Assembly: GCA_014896535.1 (NCBI GenBank)
Contig: JADBKE010000009.1
Span: 1 to 64,000, forward strand
Reading direction: 5' to 3'
Source: Candidatus Fermentithermobacillaceae bacterium
GTDB taxonomy: Bacteria > Bacillota > Sulfobacillia > Fermentithermobacillales > DUSS01
Length of the DNA: 64,000 nt
Under the pieces are notes generated by a model. The model was given only the letters and a program-made list of their open reading frames with translations. It was not told where the DNA came from and made no database searches. Positions 24,432-33,585 of this stretch are shown one piece after another. The first letter of the stretch is position 1, and each line of letters opens with the position of its first letter. A program made the translations under genes and the position numbers.

Positions 24432-25238
24432 TCACTTTGTGGCCTTTGACAGAGCGTCTTTCACCGCCTGGATAATGCCCTTCGATGTGAACGTAGCACC
24501 GCTGACTACGTCCACGTCTACCTTTTGACTTTCGATCATGGACTTGGGAACACCCTTTACGGCCTGCGACGCTATATCCGGGGTATCGGAATGACTGATG
24601 ACCTCGATCTTAGTTACTTTGCCCCCAGATACCGTGACCGACACTTCGATAGGACCAAAGAGACCATTACCGGTACCCTTGTAAGTGCCGTCGGGAATAG
24701 AAGCCAGATCGATGGGGCGTTCCTCAGATGGCGCAACTACAGGGGTCAGGATTTCCAGAGCTTGGTTTACCCCCGCCTTGACGGCTGACGAGGAAACCGT
24801 CGCCCCGGAAATACCGTCTACGCCCGAGGTGTCTTTTTTCCCTATGAACCTCTGAAGAAATGCGGGATCTTTCACTCGAGAACCTATACCGGGCGTCTCC
24901 GAAAGGGACAAAATCGTGAGGGAAGCTATCTTCCCCTCTTTATCGACGCCAACCATCATCTGGATGGGCGATTGGCCGAAACCCGACGCGCTGACGCGCA
25001 TAGCGGCACCCACGACCTCTTCCCCTGCTTTGCCTATCCAGAACGTATTCCCCTTTTCGTCGGTAACCTCCTGAATCAACTCGGCACCGGGTATGGCGGC
25101 CTTGGCCGCGTTCAACAAGTCTTCTTTCTCCCTGCGCTCGATTACCGGCTTGGTCATAGCGTAGACGGCCGCCAAACCGCCACCGGCAACCGCGCATATG
25201 ATCATGAGTATGAGTCCCAGTTTAAGGCTGCTCTTCAT
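24432..25238 (-). CDS. Membrane-anchored protein with two covalent FMN domains
   Basis: 268 residues. Membrane helix at 6-28 (LGLILMIICAVAGGGLAAVY), then an RnfG-like FMN-binding domain with DGISGATVSS (about 142-151) and a second one with VVSGATFTS (about 245-253). The Thr of SGAT carries phosphoester-linked FMN in RnfG and NqrC. No other Rnf subunits are here, so it probably acts in a separate extracytoplasmic electron-transfer or sensing route. It heads the operon with the response regulator and the kinase, 33 bases apart. Confidence 0.9.
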   Translation of the reverse strand: MKSSLKLGLILMIICAVAGGGLAAVYAMTKPVIERREKEDLLNAAKAAIPGAELIQEVTDEKGNTFWIGKAGEEVVGAAMRVSASGFGQSPIQMMVGVDKEGKIASLTILSLSETPGIGSRVKDPAFLQRFIGKKDTSGVDGISGATVSSSAVKAGVNQALEILTPVVAPSEERPIDLASIPDGTYKGTGNGLFGPIEVSVTVSGGKVTKIEVISHSDTPDIASQAVKGVPKSMIESQKVDVDVVSGATFTSKGIIQAVKDALSKATK

Positions 25239-25455
25239 AAACGGTCTCCTCCCAAAAAGGTCGTGTGCACCGCTCCGTTTGAGCTTTCGGCGTCATAATA
25301 GCATACAGATCCCGTTTAGTGAACCGCTGACCTACGATTCGAGGCAGCTAACCGCGGCCAGGCGCACTGTAACTTCGGCCATTCCCAGGTGAGCGGGAGG
25401 ACTTTCCGGAGGCAGAACCGAATTCCGCAGTGAACTCCGCAGGGAGGTGTCGTAC

Positions 25456-26298
25456 ATGCGTAATACGGAGGTATGGAGCGGTATTCTGCTGGGAGCCGTT
25501 GCCCTCTTTTTTTACGCCCGGCAGGCGAAGGACTGGAAAACGCTGCATCCCTACAGGCGCATGGGGATAGCCGTTGGCGTGGTCACCGTGGTCGTCGCCG
25601 CCGCGGTCTCAACTCTCAACATCCCCTGGGTTGGCCGTTACGTGCTGGGCTCCATCATCGCAGGATTCCTGAGCTACGGCGCGCTTTACGCGCTGAGTGT
25701 GAAGAGGCACGAAAAAGCCCTTTCCTCCTTCGCCGACGCCGTCGGCATGAGGGCCATCAATAATCCTCAGGAAGAATCATCCGACCCCGACCTTTTCAAC
25801 ATCAAGAAGTGGCTGGATAAGGACATATACAAATGGAAAGTAGGCGGAACATACCCCGCTCTCGTCAAGAAGGAGGGAGACTGGGTTTACGTGGTGAGGG
25901 TGCCCAAGGCTCTCGACTTCGATTACGCTGCCCCGGAGGCCACCTGTTTCGCGGCGGTCAGAAAGATACCCTTCAATACCCTCACGCTCGTGGAGAGAAG
26001 TCGCGCATCCCGCCAGCCGAAAAAACTATTCATCACGGGGGATGACTCTTTCGATTCCCGGTTCTTCCTGTCTGCCGCCCAGTCGTCCGACGCAGAAACC
26101 CTGTTCACGCCACCGGTCAGGGAGTTCTTTCGCGCGATGAAGGAATTCCCCGGGACGCTGCGGATCGAACATTACGGCGTCTACTACTACGTGCCGGGGA
26201 GAGTCCAAACTCAGGAAGAGGTCCAGGAGGGGCTGCGCGTCGTCGGTCAGGTATGCCGGTGGGTGGAAGAAAGCATGAAAGGTTCCCGGTCGTCGTAA
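25456..26298 (+). CDS. Membrane protein of unknown function
   Basis: 280 residues from ATG 25456 with GGGAGG eight bases before. Three hydrophobic segments lie in the first 90 residues (WSGILLGAVALFFYA, MGIAVGVVTVVVAAAVSTL, YVLGSIIAGFLSYGALYAL), and the remaining 190 residues are a soluble domain rich in aromatic residues. No family recognised. Promoter region shared with the divergent FMN/kinase operon. Confidence 0.7.
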   Translation: MRNTEVWSGILLGAVALFFYARQAKDWKTLHPYRRMGIAVGVVTVVVAAAVSTLNIPWVGRYVLGSIIAGFLSYGALYALSVKRHEKALSSFADAVGMRAINNPQEESSDPDLFNIKKWLDKDIYKWKVGGTYPALVKKEGDWVYVVRVPKALDFDYAAPEATCFAAVRKIPFNTLTLVERSRASRQPKKLFITGDDSFDSRFFLSAAQSSDAETLFTPPVREFFRAMKEFPGTLRIEHYGVYYYVPGRVQTQEEVQEGLRVVGQVCRWVEESMKGSRSS

Positions 26299-26361
26299 CA
26301 CTATCCTAGCGCCAAAATGCCCCCGGAACCGCGCGCTGGGGGCCAAAGGAGACGGGCACCG

Positions 26362-26391
26362 ATGGGAAAGCGCCGATGCCGGACCGAATGA
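26362..26391 (+). other. Possible 9-codon leader peptide before the YkvI gene
   Basis: ATG 26362 follows AAAGGAG at proper spacing and reads MGKRRCRTE before TGA. The YkvI reading frame opens inside it (26376) with no good ribosome site of its own and has two in-frame ATGs at 26388 and 26391 that touch the TGA. Translational coupling from the leader could supply ribosomes. Confidence 0.35.
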
Positions 26392-27464
26392 TGCGTGACA
26401 AAGAAACGTCCAACACATCGAGCATCCCGTGGCTGGCCGCGGCCCTGGCCTACGTGGGAACCGTCGTAGGGGCGGGTTTCGCCTCCGGACAAGAAGTCCT
26501 TCAGTTTTTCGGTCTCCTGGGTCCCTCGGGGATAGCAGGCATCGCCCTTGCCGTTGCGGGATTCGCCTTTTTCGGATACGTCATAATGGCCCTCGGTCGG
26601 ACGGAACGCGCCGCTTCCCACCTGCCGGTGATAAGGTCAGCGGTGGGGAACGTTTTGACACCTTTTGTCGATTTGGTAGTCACCTTCTTTCTTTTCGGCG
26701 CCACCTGCGCCATGTTCGCAGGCGCAGGTTCCGTGCTGCACCAGGAGTTCGGTCTCCCGTGGGTCTGGGGAGCCGGGGCGATGGCCGCGGCCAGCGTCCT
26801 TACGGTAGTCTTCGGACTCAGGGGCGTGGTATCGTCCCTCAGCGCCGTCGCGCCGGTCCTCATCGGAGCAGTGATTCTCGTAAGCGCAAAAGCCACGTCG
26901 CTTCGGGGGCTTAAACTGCCGTCTCCGCCTCCGGGACACGGTCCGGTGCTGCCGGGATGGTTCGTATCCGGGGCCGCTTACGTATCGTACAACATCATAA
27001 TGGCTGTGCCGGTGCTGGCCGCGATGGGGGCCAGGACGGGCACATCTGGTGACCTGCGAAGGTCTTCTTTCGCAGGGGCTTTCGGCCTTGGCCTCTGCCT
27101 TCTCGCCGTCTACTTGGCCCTGGTGTCGAACTTCCCCAATTCGCTGGGGTACGAAGTTCCCATGGCCCGGCTCGCTGAACTCGTCCACCCCTCGGGAAAG
27201 CTGATTTACTCCGCCGTCTTCCTTCTCGAGGTTTACACCACGGCGGTGGCGGATCTCTTCGGCTTTGCCTCCCGCTTGAGAACCGAAGGTACAACCGCCT
27301 TCAAGCTGGTGGTATTCGGGTCCGCCTTGGTGGCGCTCGCCGTGGCGAGAACCGGATTTTCCAACCTGGTCCGGACGGTTTATCCTCTTGCGGGTCTCAC
27401 CGGGCTCCTGTTTCTCGCAGGGCTCGTCCGGACGGCAGCGCGTCAAGCCCACCGGGACCGTTAA
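26376..27464 (+). CDS. YkvI-family membrane transporter-like protein
   Basis: 362 residues with about ten membrane helices. The start of the first helix, VGTVVGAGFASGQEVLQFFG, is the hallmark of the YkvI/COG3949 group in the APC-like superfamily. Family members are found in sporulating Firmicutes; substrate unknown. True start may be 26376, 26388 or 26391. No obvious partner gene; a strong hairpin follows the stop. Confidence 0.85.
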   Translation: MPDRMMRDKETSNTSSIPWLAAALAYVGTVVGAGFASGQEVLQFFGLLGPSGIAGIALAVAGFAFFGYVIMALGRTERAASHLPVIRSAVGNVLTPFVDLVVTFFLFGATCAMFAGAGSVLHQEFGLPWVWGAGAMAAASVLTVVFGLRGVVSSLSAVAPVLIGAVILVSAKATSLRGLKLPSPPPGHGPVLPGWFVSGAAYVSYNIIMAVPVLAAMGARTGTSGDLRRSSFAGAFGLGLCLLAVYLALVSNFPNSLGYEVPMARLAELVHPSGKLIYSAVFLLEVYTTAVADLFGFASRLRTEGTTAFKLVVFGSALVALAVARTGFSNLVRTVYPLAGLTGLLFLAGLVRTAARQAHRDR

Positions 27465-27471
27465 AAACAAA

Positions 27472-27504
27472 GGGTTCGGCGACGAGGCTTCGAACGCCGA
27501 ACCC
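27472..27504 (-). terminator. Intrinsic terminator of the Gmad2 lipoprotein gene
   Basis: GGGTTCGGCG pairs with CGCCGAACCC (10 bp, loop 13). On the minus strand it is followed by CCTTTGTTTTTAA, a good T run. It also closes the convergent YkvI gene. Confidence 0.85.
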
Positions 27505-27529
27505 GCATCCTTTACGAGGACAGCAAGCC

Positions 27530-28606
27530 TCACTTGCCTCCAAACATCACCGGCACCAAGAGTTCTTCCACTCTCGAGCCGTCTTTAGGAGAAGAAGTGG
27601 TGAAGATGATGCTGCCGAAGGGATTCGTCGGCGCCTTCAAATCCATCCACACGTCGAAGTCTCCCCACTCCGGTGCACCTGCGGATGCGGTCACGGTTTT
27701 CTTTCCCAGAATGTCGTGACCGTCCTCGATCTCCACCATTAGAGTGGCCTCCCATACCCGCGCTTTGCCTACCAGCCTCACCCGTTCGGTTAGGACGGAG
27801 CCAGCTTCGGGCTGAAAGAGGATGACGTTTTGCCCCACGGAGGCCATGGGAACCCGCGCGGCCTTTTCGCCCGTGCCGGTAGGAACCTCGAACTCCACCT
27901 CGACCGGCACCTTAGCCGACACTGTGTATGCCTGATAAGGATAGCTCGCTACCTTTGCCTCGTCCCCCGCAGGGGGCCTGAGGTTGAATTTGAGCAAAGC
28001 TCTGTTGACGTTCGACCCGGCCGCCGGTCCCCATACCACCCCCATGAGTTCCAGGGAATAACCCGCAGTGGGAACCTCTCCGCCGCATACCACGAGGAAG
28101 TACTTTCCGCCCCGCTCAAAGAACATCGCCACGGGATTGGCCGTCCTGGTGAGCGAAGGGAGCCAGCTTTCCAGTTCCTTATCGTCGATCCCCGGCGTGA
28201 ATACTGGAGGGAGCAAAGAGGCCAGGGACTTCAGGGCGGCAGACAGGTCCCCCTGGAACACCCGGCGAGTCCCCTGCGAACTTACAAAGGCAAGATACTT
28301 TCCTGCGGAGTCGTAGTAGATCTTTCCGTTCTCCGTCGTGACAACGTAATCGGCCTCGGTTTCGGGCTTGACGTCTCCGGGGTCCTTTACCGGTTTAGCA
28401 GCCTTCAAAGCGTTCAGGAGCTCCTGGGGTTCGGGGACTGGCACGCTGTTTCCCCATCTATCGCCCACGTAAATCCTCCCTTTGCTCGCTCCGCTCAAAG
28501 AGACAAGGTCCTTAGACGCGCACGCCACAAGAGAAACCGAAAAACACAGAACCGCCATGGCAACCAGCGTCGCCGAAAGCCACGAAGCTTTCTTTTTCAC
28601 CGTCAT
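27530..28606 (-). CDS. Lipoprotein with PrcB-like and Gmad2 domains
   Basis: 358 residues. Signal peptide 1-29 ends in the lipobox LVAC. A middle region (about 150-250) with VVCGGEVPTAGYSLELMGV fits the PrcB C-terminal domain. The last 100 residues (LVGKARVWEATLMVEI to the end) are a Gmad2 immunoglobulin-like domain, known from spore and germination-associated proteins. It would be anchored to the outer face of the membrane. Single-gene unit with its own terminator. Confidence 0.85.
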   Translation of the reverse strand: MTVKKKASWLSATLVAMAVLCFSVSLVACASKDLVSLSGASKGRIYVGDRWGNSVPVPEPQELLNALKAAKPVKDPGDVKPETEADYVVTTENGKIYYDSAGKYLAFVSSQGTRRVFQGDLSAALKSLASLLPPVFTPGIDDKELESWLPSLTRTANPVAMFFERGGKYFLVVCGGEVPTAGYSLELMGVVWGPAAGSNVNRALLKFNLRPPAGDEAKVASYPYQAYTVSAKVPVEVEFEVPTGTGEKAARVPMASVGQNVILFQPEAGSVLTERVRLVGKARVWEATLMVEIEDGHDILGKKTVTASAGAPEWGDFDVWMDLKAPTNPFGSIIFTTSSPKDGSRVEELLVPVMFGGK

Positions 28607-28730
28607 CGCCTCCGAGGTATATTGACGAAATCCAGAGCCTGGAGTTCCTTCTGGAATCCTTTGCCGTGCGTGTCACGATTATACCCAACCCGTGGCACGC
28701 AACGCAAACGATCCAGTTCGACGGAGGCCT

Positions 28731-30095
28731 TCAAAACGGTCCCATATTGGAGGCAAGGGCGAGACGGTCAGTCCCTTCGATCTGCTCGTCCAGAAGGTCC
28801 CTGTACGTTTGCCTGCGCACAACGGGAAAAGCCCTACCTTCCCAGACGTGCACCACGGCCGGCCTCGGGAGGGCATTGTAGTTGGACGACATCGAGTAGT
28901 GGTAGGCGCCGGTCACCATGACCGCGAGGATATCTCCGGTTTTCACCAGCGGGAGAAACGCCTCTTCTATGAGGGTATCGCCCTCCTCGCAATTCTTCCC
29001 CACCACCCTGTAGGATAGCTGGCCTTCCCGGGCCTGGCGCGCAAGAAGGCACCGGTACTTAGCGGAATAGAGCATGGGCCGGGGGTTGTCGGCCATGCCC
29101 CCGTCGACAGCCAGGAGTCTCTGCCCCGAAGGGAGCCTTTTGATGGTGCCGACCTTGTACAAAGTTATCCCGGCTTGAGCTACTATGGATCTCCCCGGTT
29201 CGATGAAGATTCGGGGGCAGGGCAATCCGAGACTACTCAACCGCTCCCGAAAAGATCCCACCAGTGCCTCGCAGTAGTCTTTGACGGAAAGCTCCTTGTC
29301 CTCCGGCACGTAAGCTACACCCAGCCCTCCTCCCAGATCGCACTCTTCCGGGAGGACGCCCGTGGCTTTGACGCAATCATCGTAAATCTCCGCCATAGTG
29401 TTGCCCGCCAGCTCAAACCACCTTCTCTCGAAGATTTGCGAACCGACGTGGCAATGGAAGCCCATGAACCGGACGTTTCTCATCTTAAGCGCCAGGCGGA
29501 CCGCCTCGATGTGAGCACCGCGATAAACCGGGATACCGAACTTGGAATCGATTCGCCCGGTCGCCAGAGCCTTGTGGGTGTGAGGGTCGATTCCCGGGGC
29601 AACTCGTATGAGCACCGGCTGGGTCCTTCCTAAAGCAGAAGCGATCCCCTGGATTCGCTTGATTTCGGGTAAGTTGTCCGCGACGATCCTTCCTACTCCG
29701 TTCTTTATCGCCATTTTCAACTCTTCCGGGCTCTTGTTATTGCCGTGAAACAAAATGCGCTCCGGGGGGAAACCCGCCTTCATCGCCAGGAAGAACTCCC
29801 CCGCGGAAGCCACGTCCAGCCACAGACCTTCCTCATAGGCGATTCGGGCCATCCTCAGAGAGAGATAAGCTTTGCTGGCGTACGCCACATCTGCCGGAAC
29901 CGAAACGCGTCGCAATTCCTTCAGGTATTCCCGGGCCTTCCAGCGGATGGCGTCTTCCACGTACACGTAGAGGGGTGTTCCGAATATCCTGGCCAGGTCG
30001 AGCGCCCTCAGTCCTCCCACCAGGAGTTCCCCACCGGGGCCGACTTCGATGCCGGCGTAAAGTTGCAATGGGGGGTCATCATCAGATGGTGCCAT
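28731..30095 (-). CDS. lysA: Diaminopimelate decarboxylase
   Basis: 454 residues from ATG 30095; the frame extends upstream but lies beyond a clear promoter, so the longer version is wrong. PLP fold III barrel with YASKAYLSL (PLP Lys), GFHCHVGSQI, DLGGGLGVAY, and the C-terminal GGMADNPRPM and CEEGDTL motifs. It decarboxylates meso-diaminopimelate to lysine. Fits a diderm-free Firmicute with DAP-type wall. Monocistronic. Confidence 0.95.
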   Translation of the reverse strand: MAPSDDDPPLQLYAGIEVGPGGELLVGGLRALDLARIFGTPLYVYVEDAIRWKAREYLKELRRVSVPADVAYASKAYLSLRMARIAYEEGLWLDVASAGEFFLAMKAGFPPERILFHGNNKSPEELKMAIKNGVGRIVADNLPEIKRIQGIASALGRTQPVLIRVAPGIDPHTHKALATGRIDSKFGIPVYRGAHIEAVRLALKMRNVRFMGFHCHVGSQIFERRWFELAGNTMAEIYDDCVKATGVLPEECDLGGGLGVAYVPEDKELSVKDYCEALVGSFRERLSSLGLPCPRIFIEPGRSIVAQAGITLYKVGTIKRLPSGQRLLAVDGGMADNPRPMLYSAKYRCLLARQAREGQLSYRVVGKNCEEGDTLIEEAFLPLVKTGDILAVMVTGAYHYSMSSNYNALPRPAVVHVWEGRAFPVVRRQTYRDLLDEQIEGTDRLALASNMGPF

Positions 30096-30167
30096 CGTTC
30101 GTCTCTCATCTCCAAGTACCGTTACCCCCGTCGCAGCAGCGGGAACAGGGGAACGGGAGTTTCGTTG

Positions 30168-30196
30168 AATATAGCACGGAGGAAACCTGAAGACAA
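30168..30196 (-). promoter_or_regulatory. Sigma-A promoter of lysA
   Basis: On the minus strand TTGTCT (30196-30191), 17 bases, TATATT (30173-30168) with an extended TGC just before the -10. Transcription would start near 30161, leaving a leader of about 65 bases before ATG 30095. Confidence 0.7.
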
Positions 30197-30304
30197 CAGG
30201 TCGGGCAAAACTTTTGATACAATGTTTCATGAAGGCAGCGATGACAAAGCCACATACCATACGTTAGAGATGCCGGTCAATCGAGAACAGAGGGTCGTCA
30301 AAGC

Positions 30305-31471
30305 ATGGGGCAACAAAACAACTCGAAGCGTCCTCCGGTGCTCCTGGCCACGATGAGTTTGGGTCTCGGGGGCGCAGAGACGCATGTCGTGAGCCTTGCC
30401 ACGGGACTCAAGAGGAGAGGTTGGCAAGTAATAGTAGCGTCTGCCGGAGGGTACCAGGTTCGCGAGCTGGAGCGGGAGCTCATACCGCACGTGGAGATCC
30501 CACTTGATTCCAGATCCCCTTTCAAAATGGCAGAAAGCTTCGTCCGTTTGAGCAAGCTGGTGCAAAGGGAGGGAGTTGGTCTCATCCATGCTCATGCCCG
30601 AATTCCCGGGTTTTTGTCCAGAGCCGTCGCCCGACAATACGGAATACCGATGGTGATGACATACCACTTTCCCTTCAAAAGCGGTTTCCCGTGGAAGTTC
30701 TTCAGCCCCCCGGGAGACATCACCATAGCCGTGAGCGAAGATATTCGCACGTACATAGGCAGGGAGTTCGGAATACCCACCGAGTCCACGGTGGTGATAC
30801 CCAACGGCATCGACACCGCCGTCTTTCGTCCTCCTTCCGCGGAAGAAGTAGAAGCATCGCGGACTCTTTTCGGTCTTTCGCCCGCAGACTGGCCTGTGCT
30901 TGCCTATGCCTCCAGGCTGGCCCCGGAACTTGCAGAAGCCGCCATCGCTACCATTCAGGCTGTGGGCATGTTGGCGGAAGGAATGCCAGGAATCACCCTT
31001 CTTGTCGCCGGTGACGGTTCCGAGCTGCCGGTGGTGGAAGCGGAAGCTGCCAAAATAAACTCCAGCCTGCGCCGGAAAGCCGTACGCGTTCTCGGGTTGG
31101 TGGAAAACATGCCTCCCGTTTACTGGGTGTCCTCGCTGGTAGTCGGGATGTCCAGAGTAGCTCTGGAAGCGATGGCGTGCGCTAAACCCGTCGTCATAGC
31201 TGGGCCCGGGGGCGTCACGGGACCCGTGCAAAGCGACACCCTCCCTTTCCTTGCGTTGCGGAATTTCACTTCTAGAGACGCGCCAGAGGCTCTGAGCGCC
31301 TCGTCCATCGCGGCCCACGTGCGGACGGTGCTCAACGAGCCCGCCCGCGCAGAGGATCTCGGGCGTTACGGAAGAGACCTCGTCGTCCGCAGCTATTCCG
31401 TCGATTCCATGGTAGCTCAAACGGAGTCCGTTTACGAAAACCTCTTGAGCACACGGCAGTTTTCCAGATAA
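30305..31471 (+). CDS. Family 4 (GT-B) glycosyltransferase
   Basis: 388 residues. N-terminal Rossmann half opens with LGLGGAETHVVSLATGLKRR, the linker holds VVIPNGIDTAVFRPP, and the C-terminal half ends in SRVALEAMACAKPVVIAGPGG, the E-x7-E donor-binding motif of GT4. Its layout is like glycosyltransferases that act on cell-wall or exopolysaccharide lipid carriers. Substrate cannot be told. Divergent from lysA. Confidence 0.88.
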   Translation: MGQQNNSKRPPVLLATMSLGLGGAETHVVSLATGLKRRGWQVIVASAGGYQVRELERELIPHVEIPLDSRSPFKMAESFVRLSKLVQREGVGLIHAHARIPGFLSRAVARQYGIPMVMTYHFPFKSGFPWKFFSPPGDITIAVSEDIRTYIGREFGIPTESTVVIPNGIDTAVFRPPSAEEVEASRTLFGLSPADWPVLAYASRLAPELAEAAIATIQAVGMLAEGMPGITLLVAGDGSELPVVEAEAAKINSSLRRKAVRVLGLVENMPPVYWVSSLVVGMSRVALEAMACAKPVVIAGPGGVTGPVQSDTLPFLALRNFTSRDAPEALSASSIAAHVRTVLNEPARAEDLGRYGRDLVVRSYSVDSMVAQTESVYENLLSTRQFSR

Positions 31472-31635
31472 CCGGAGTTGCTTTTCCCCCCGTTGCGACT
31501 CTTCGCCCTCACCGTGACCCCTCGACTTACCGGTTCGTGCCGCGCTCAGTCTGTTGTGCCCTTCAAAGCGGAAATCGTCCTTTGGTGAATGCGCCGTCTC
31601 GCCGACCGGAAAAGCTTCACCTGGAGGTGGAATTC

Positions 31636-32913
31636 ATGAACGCACGGGGAAACCCTGAGCCCGGCACCAAGACCGTCCGTACTCACCGCATTCCTCAAGG
31701 GGACGTGAGTGAATCCCGCTTACAAGCGAAGCCGTCGAGGGTCGTAGTAGTGGGTTCGGGGCTGGTCGGTTCCACTTACGCTTACAGCCTTCTCGTCGAA
31801 GAAGTCGCCGACGAGATCTGCCTCGTTGACGTAGCCAAGGAAAAGGCTTTCGGTCAAGCCCTGGACCTGGGGCATGCCGTTCCTTTCGCCAGAAAGACGC
31901 AGGTTTGGGCCGGGACTATCGATGATTGCAACAGCGCCGACGTGGTCGTCATCGCCGCCGGAGCAGCCCAGAAACCCGGAGAGACCCGGCTGGACCTTCT
32001 CCGGGAAAACTCCAGGATCGTATGGGAGATTTCCCGGGAAGTGGGCCGCTTAAACCCCGGTGTCATTTTGCTGGTGGTGACAAACCCCGTCGACGTCATG
32101 GCATACGTGGCGTGGAAAGCTTCGGGACTCCCATGGAACCAGGTTATGGGTTCCGGAACCCTTCTCGATACGGCGAGGTTGAGATGGAGCATCGCCAGGG
32201 AACTGGACATCGACCCTAGAAGTGTGCACATCTACGTCATCGGCGAACACGGCGATTCGGAAACGGTGGCGTGGAACCTCGGCAATGTTGCGGGAATTCC
32301 TCTTAGCTCCTTTGCCAGCTTGACCCTGGAGAAACGCCGTGAACTCTTCGAACAAGTCCGGAACGCAGCATACCACATCATAGACACCAAAGGCGCGACG
32401 TATTACGCCATAGCCCTGGGACTGGCCCGGTTGACCCAGGCGATCTTGAAAGACTCCCGCACGGTGTTCTCGGTTTCCACCCTCCTTCGAGACTGCCAAG
32501 GGGTGCAGGAAGTCTTCGCCGGTATGCCCTGCGTAGTGGGGCGAAAAGGAGTCATTCGGGTTCTGGAGCTTCCGGTGACGGGACAGGAGGCGGCCGATCT
32601 CCGGCGGTCTCTGGAAATCCTCAAGCAGGCGCAGGATTCCCTCGCCCTCGAAGGCTGCGCAGCCGGCGGTGCTCAAGAAGACCCGGGGAGAGCCGTCCCG
32701 GACGCGTCTTTTGAGGCCGGATGCGACCTGGGAGAAGGCTGTGACACCGCGGGCCGGAAACTCCCTGGCCGTTTCCCCGCTCGGCCGTGTAAGCGAGCAA
32801 CGTCCGTCGCGATCTTGGGACGACCTCCGCGTCGGCCCGGGAAGCTTCGCCGACCCGACCGACCCCCACCTATCGAAGACCCGGGTAGCTCCATCCAAAG
32901 GGTGAGGTCTTGA
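31636..32913 (+). CDS. ldh: L-lactate dehydrogenase with N- and C-terminal extensions
   Basis: 425 residues from ATG 31636 (GGAGGTG five bases upstream). The 310-residue core is complete: VVVVGSGLVGSTYAYSL (NAD), AAGAAQKPGETRLDLL (Gln of lactate specificity plus Arg), VTNPVDVMAYV, and GEHGDSE with the catalytic His. It is extended by about 34 residues before the core and about 85 after it. The C-terminal tail is Arg/Pro/Gly-rich without predicted structure and might reflect a lost stop codon. The core should reduce pyruvate to L-lactate. Confidence 0.9.
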   Translation: MNARGNPEPGTKTVRTHRIPQGDVSESRLQAKPSRVVVVGSGLVGSTYAYSLLVEEVADEICLVDVAKEKAFGQALDLGHAVPFARKTQVWAGTIDDCNSADVVVIAAGAAQKPGETRLDLLRENSRIVWEISREVGRLNPGVILLVVTNPVDVMAYVAWKASGLPWNQVMGSGTLLDTARLRWSIARELDIDPRSVHIYVIGEHGDSETVAWNLGNVAGIPLSSFASLTLEKRRELFEQVRNAAYHIIDTKGATYYAIALGLARLTQAILKDSRTVFSVSTLLRDCQGVQEVFAGMPCVVGRKGVIRVLELPVTGQEAADLRRSLEILKQAQDSLALEGCAAGGAQEDPGRAVPDASFEAGCDLGEGCDTAGRKLPGRFPARPCKRATSVAILGRPPRRPGKLRRPDRPPPIEDPGSSIQRVRS

Positions 32914-33073
32914 AAGCGCAACGAGTCAAAGCGGGTAGTTCGACCGGGTTGCCCGGGCCGATTTCAGCATCGCCCGCCCGGAAAACCTCCGGCACGCGCC
33001 GTGGCCAATTCCGGCTAACCTTTCCCTCGTCCGGCGCATAACATGGATAAAACGCGATACGAAGGGGTTACAG

Positions 33074-33541
33074 TTGAGACTAGAATCGGTCGACCTGTTC
33101 ATAGGAGCTCCCGAAGTCCGCCGGGCGTTTCTTTCCGCCAGAATGCCGGAGGGAGTCACCGTATATGATGTCCTTTTGGGCCGCCAGGCCATCGATCTCT
33201 ACGTCAAAGTGAGCCGGGCCCTGGCGATCCCGGCCCGAATCCGGCTCGAACTGCTGAGTCATTCCGGATGTAAGGTCCGCTTCCGGATGCGGTCTCTAAG
33301 CCCGATCGCGCCCGCGAGCCAGATCGTCGGCGAACTGCTCCAGGCGACCCCGGACGCGGCGGGAAACGGTCGCGACATCGTGGAAATCGACCTGGTTCAG
33401 ATGTCCGGAGGCTGGGTGAGGAGCCTTGAAATCACGGGAATAAACATCGACCCGGGGGGCATCACCCTCTCGGCAAAAAACATCGACCTGAGCCTGGACT
33501 GGGCAAACCTCGGCGAGCACACAATCACGCCAACAAGGTGA
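33074..33541 (+). CDS. Hypothetical protein upstream of YmaF-like gene
   Basis: 155 residues, TTG start after GAAGGGG. Mixed alpha/beta soluble protein; segments like VDLFIGAPEVRRAFLSARM and INIDPGGITLSAKNIDLSL look like beta-rich lipid- or ligand-binding domains, but no family is recognised. A GTG start of the following frame overlaps its stop, so the two are probably co-transcribed. Confidence 0.6.
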   Translation: MRLESVDLFIGAPEVRRAFLSARMPEGVTVYDVLLGRQAIDLYVKVSRALAIPARIRLELLSHSGCKVRFRMRSLSPIAPASQIVGELLQATPDAAGNGRDIVEIDLVQMSGGWVRSLEITGINIDPGGITLSAKNIDLSLDWANLGEHTITPTR

Positions 33542-33585
33542 CCCTCATATACTCCGGTAGACGTTACAGTTTTGGGGGAATCCAT

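Noticed and set aside
26637-27533. 298-codon minus-strand frame over the YkvI gene
   Set aside because: Highly charged antisense shadow of a membrane-protein gene.
30096-30260. N-terminal extension of the lysA frame
   Set aside because: It contains the -10/-35 promoter of lysA and lacks a ribosome site; the protein core begins after 30095.
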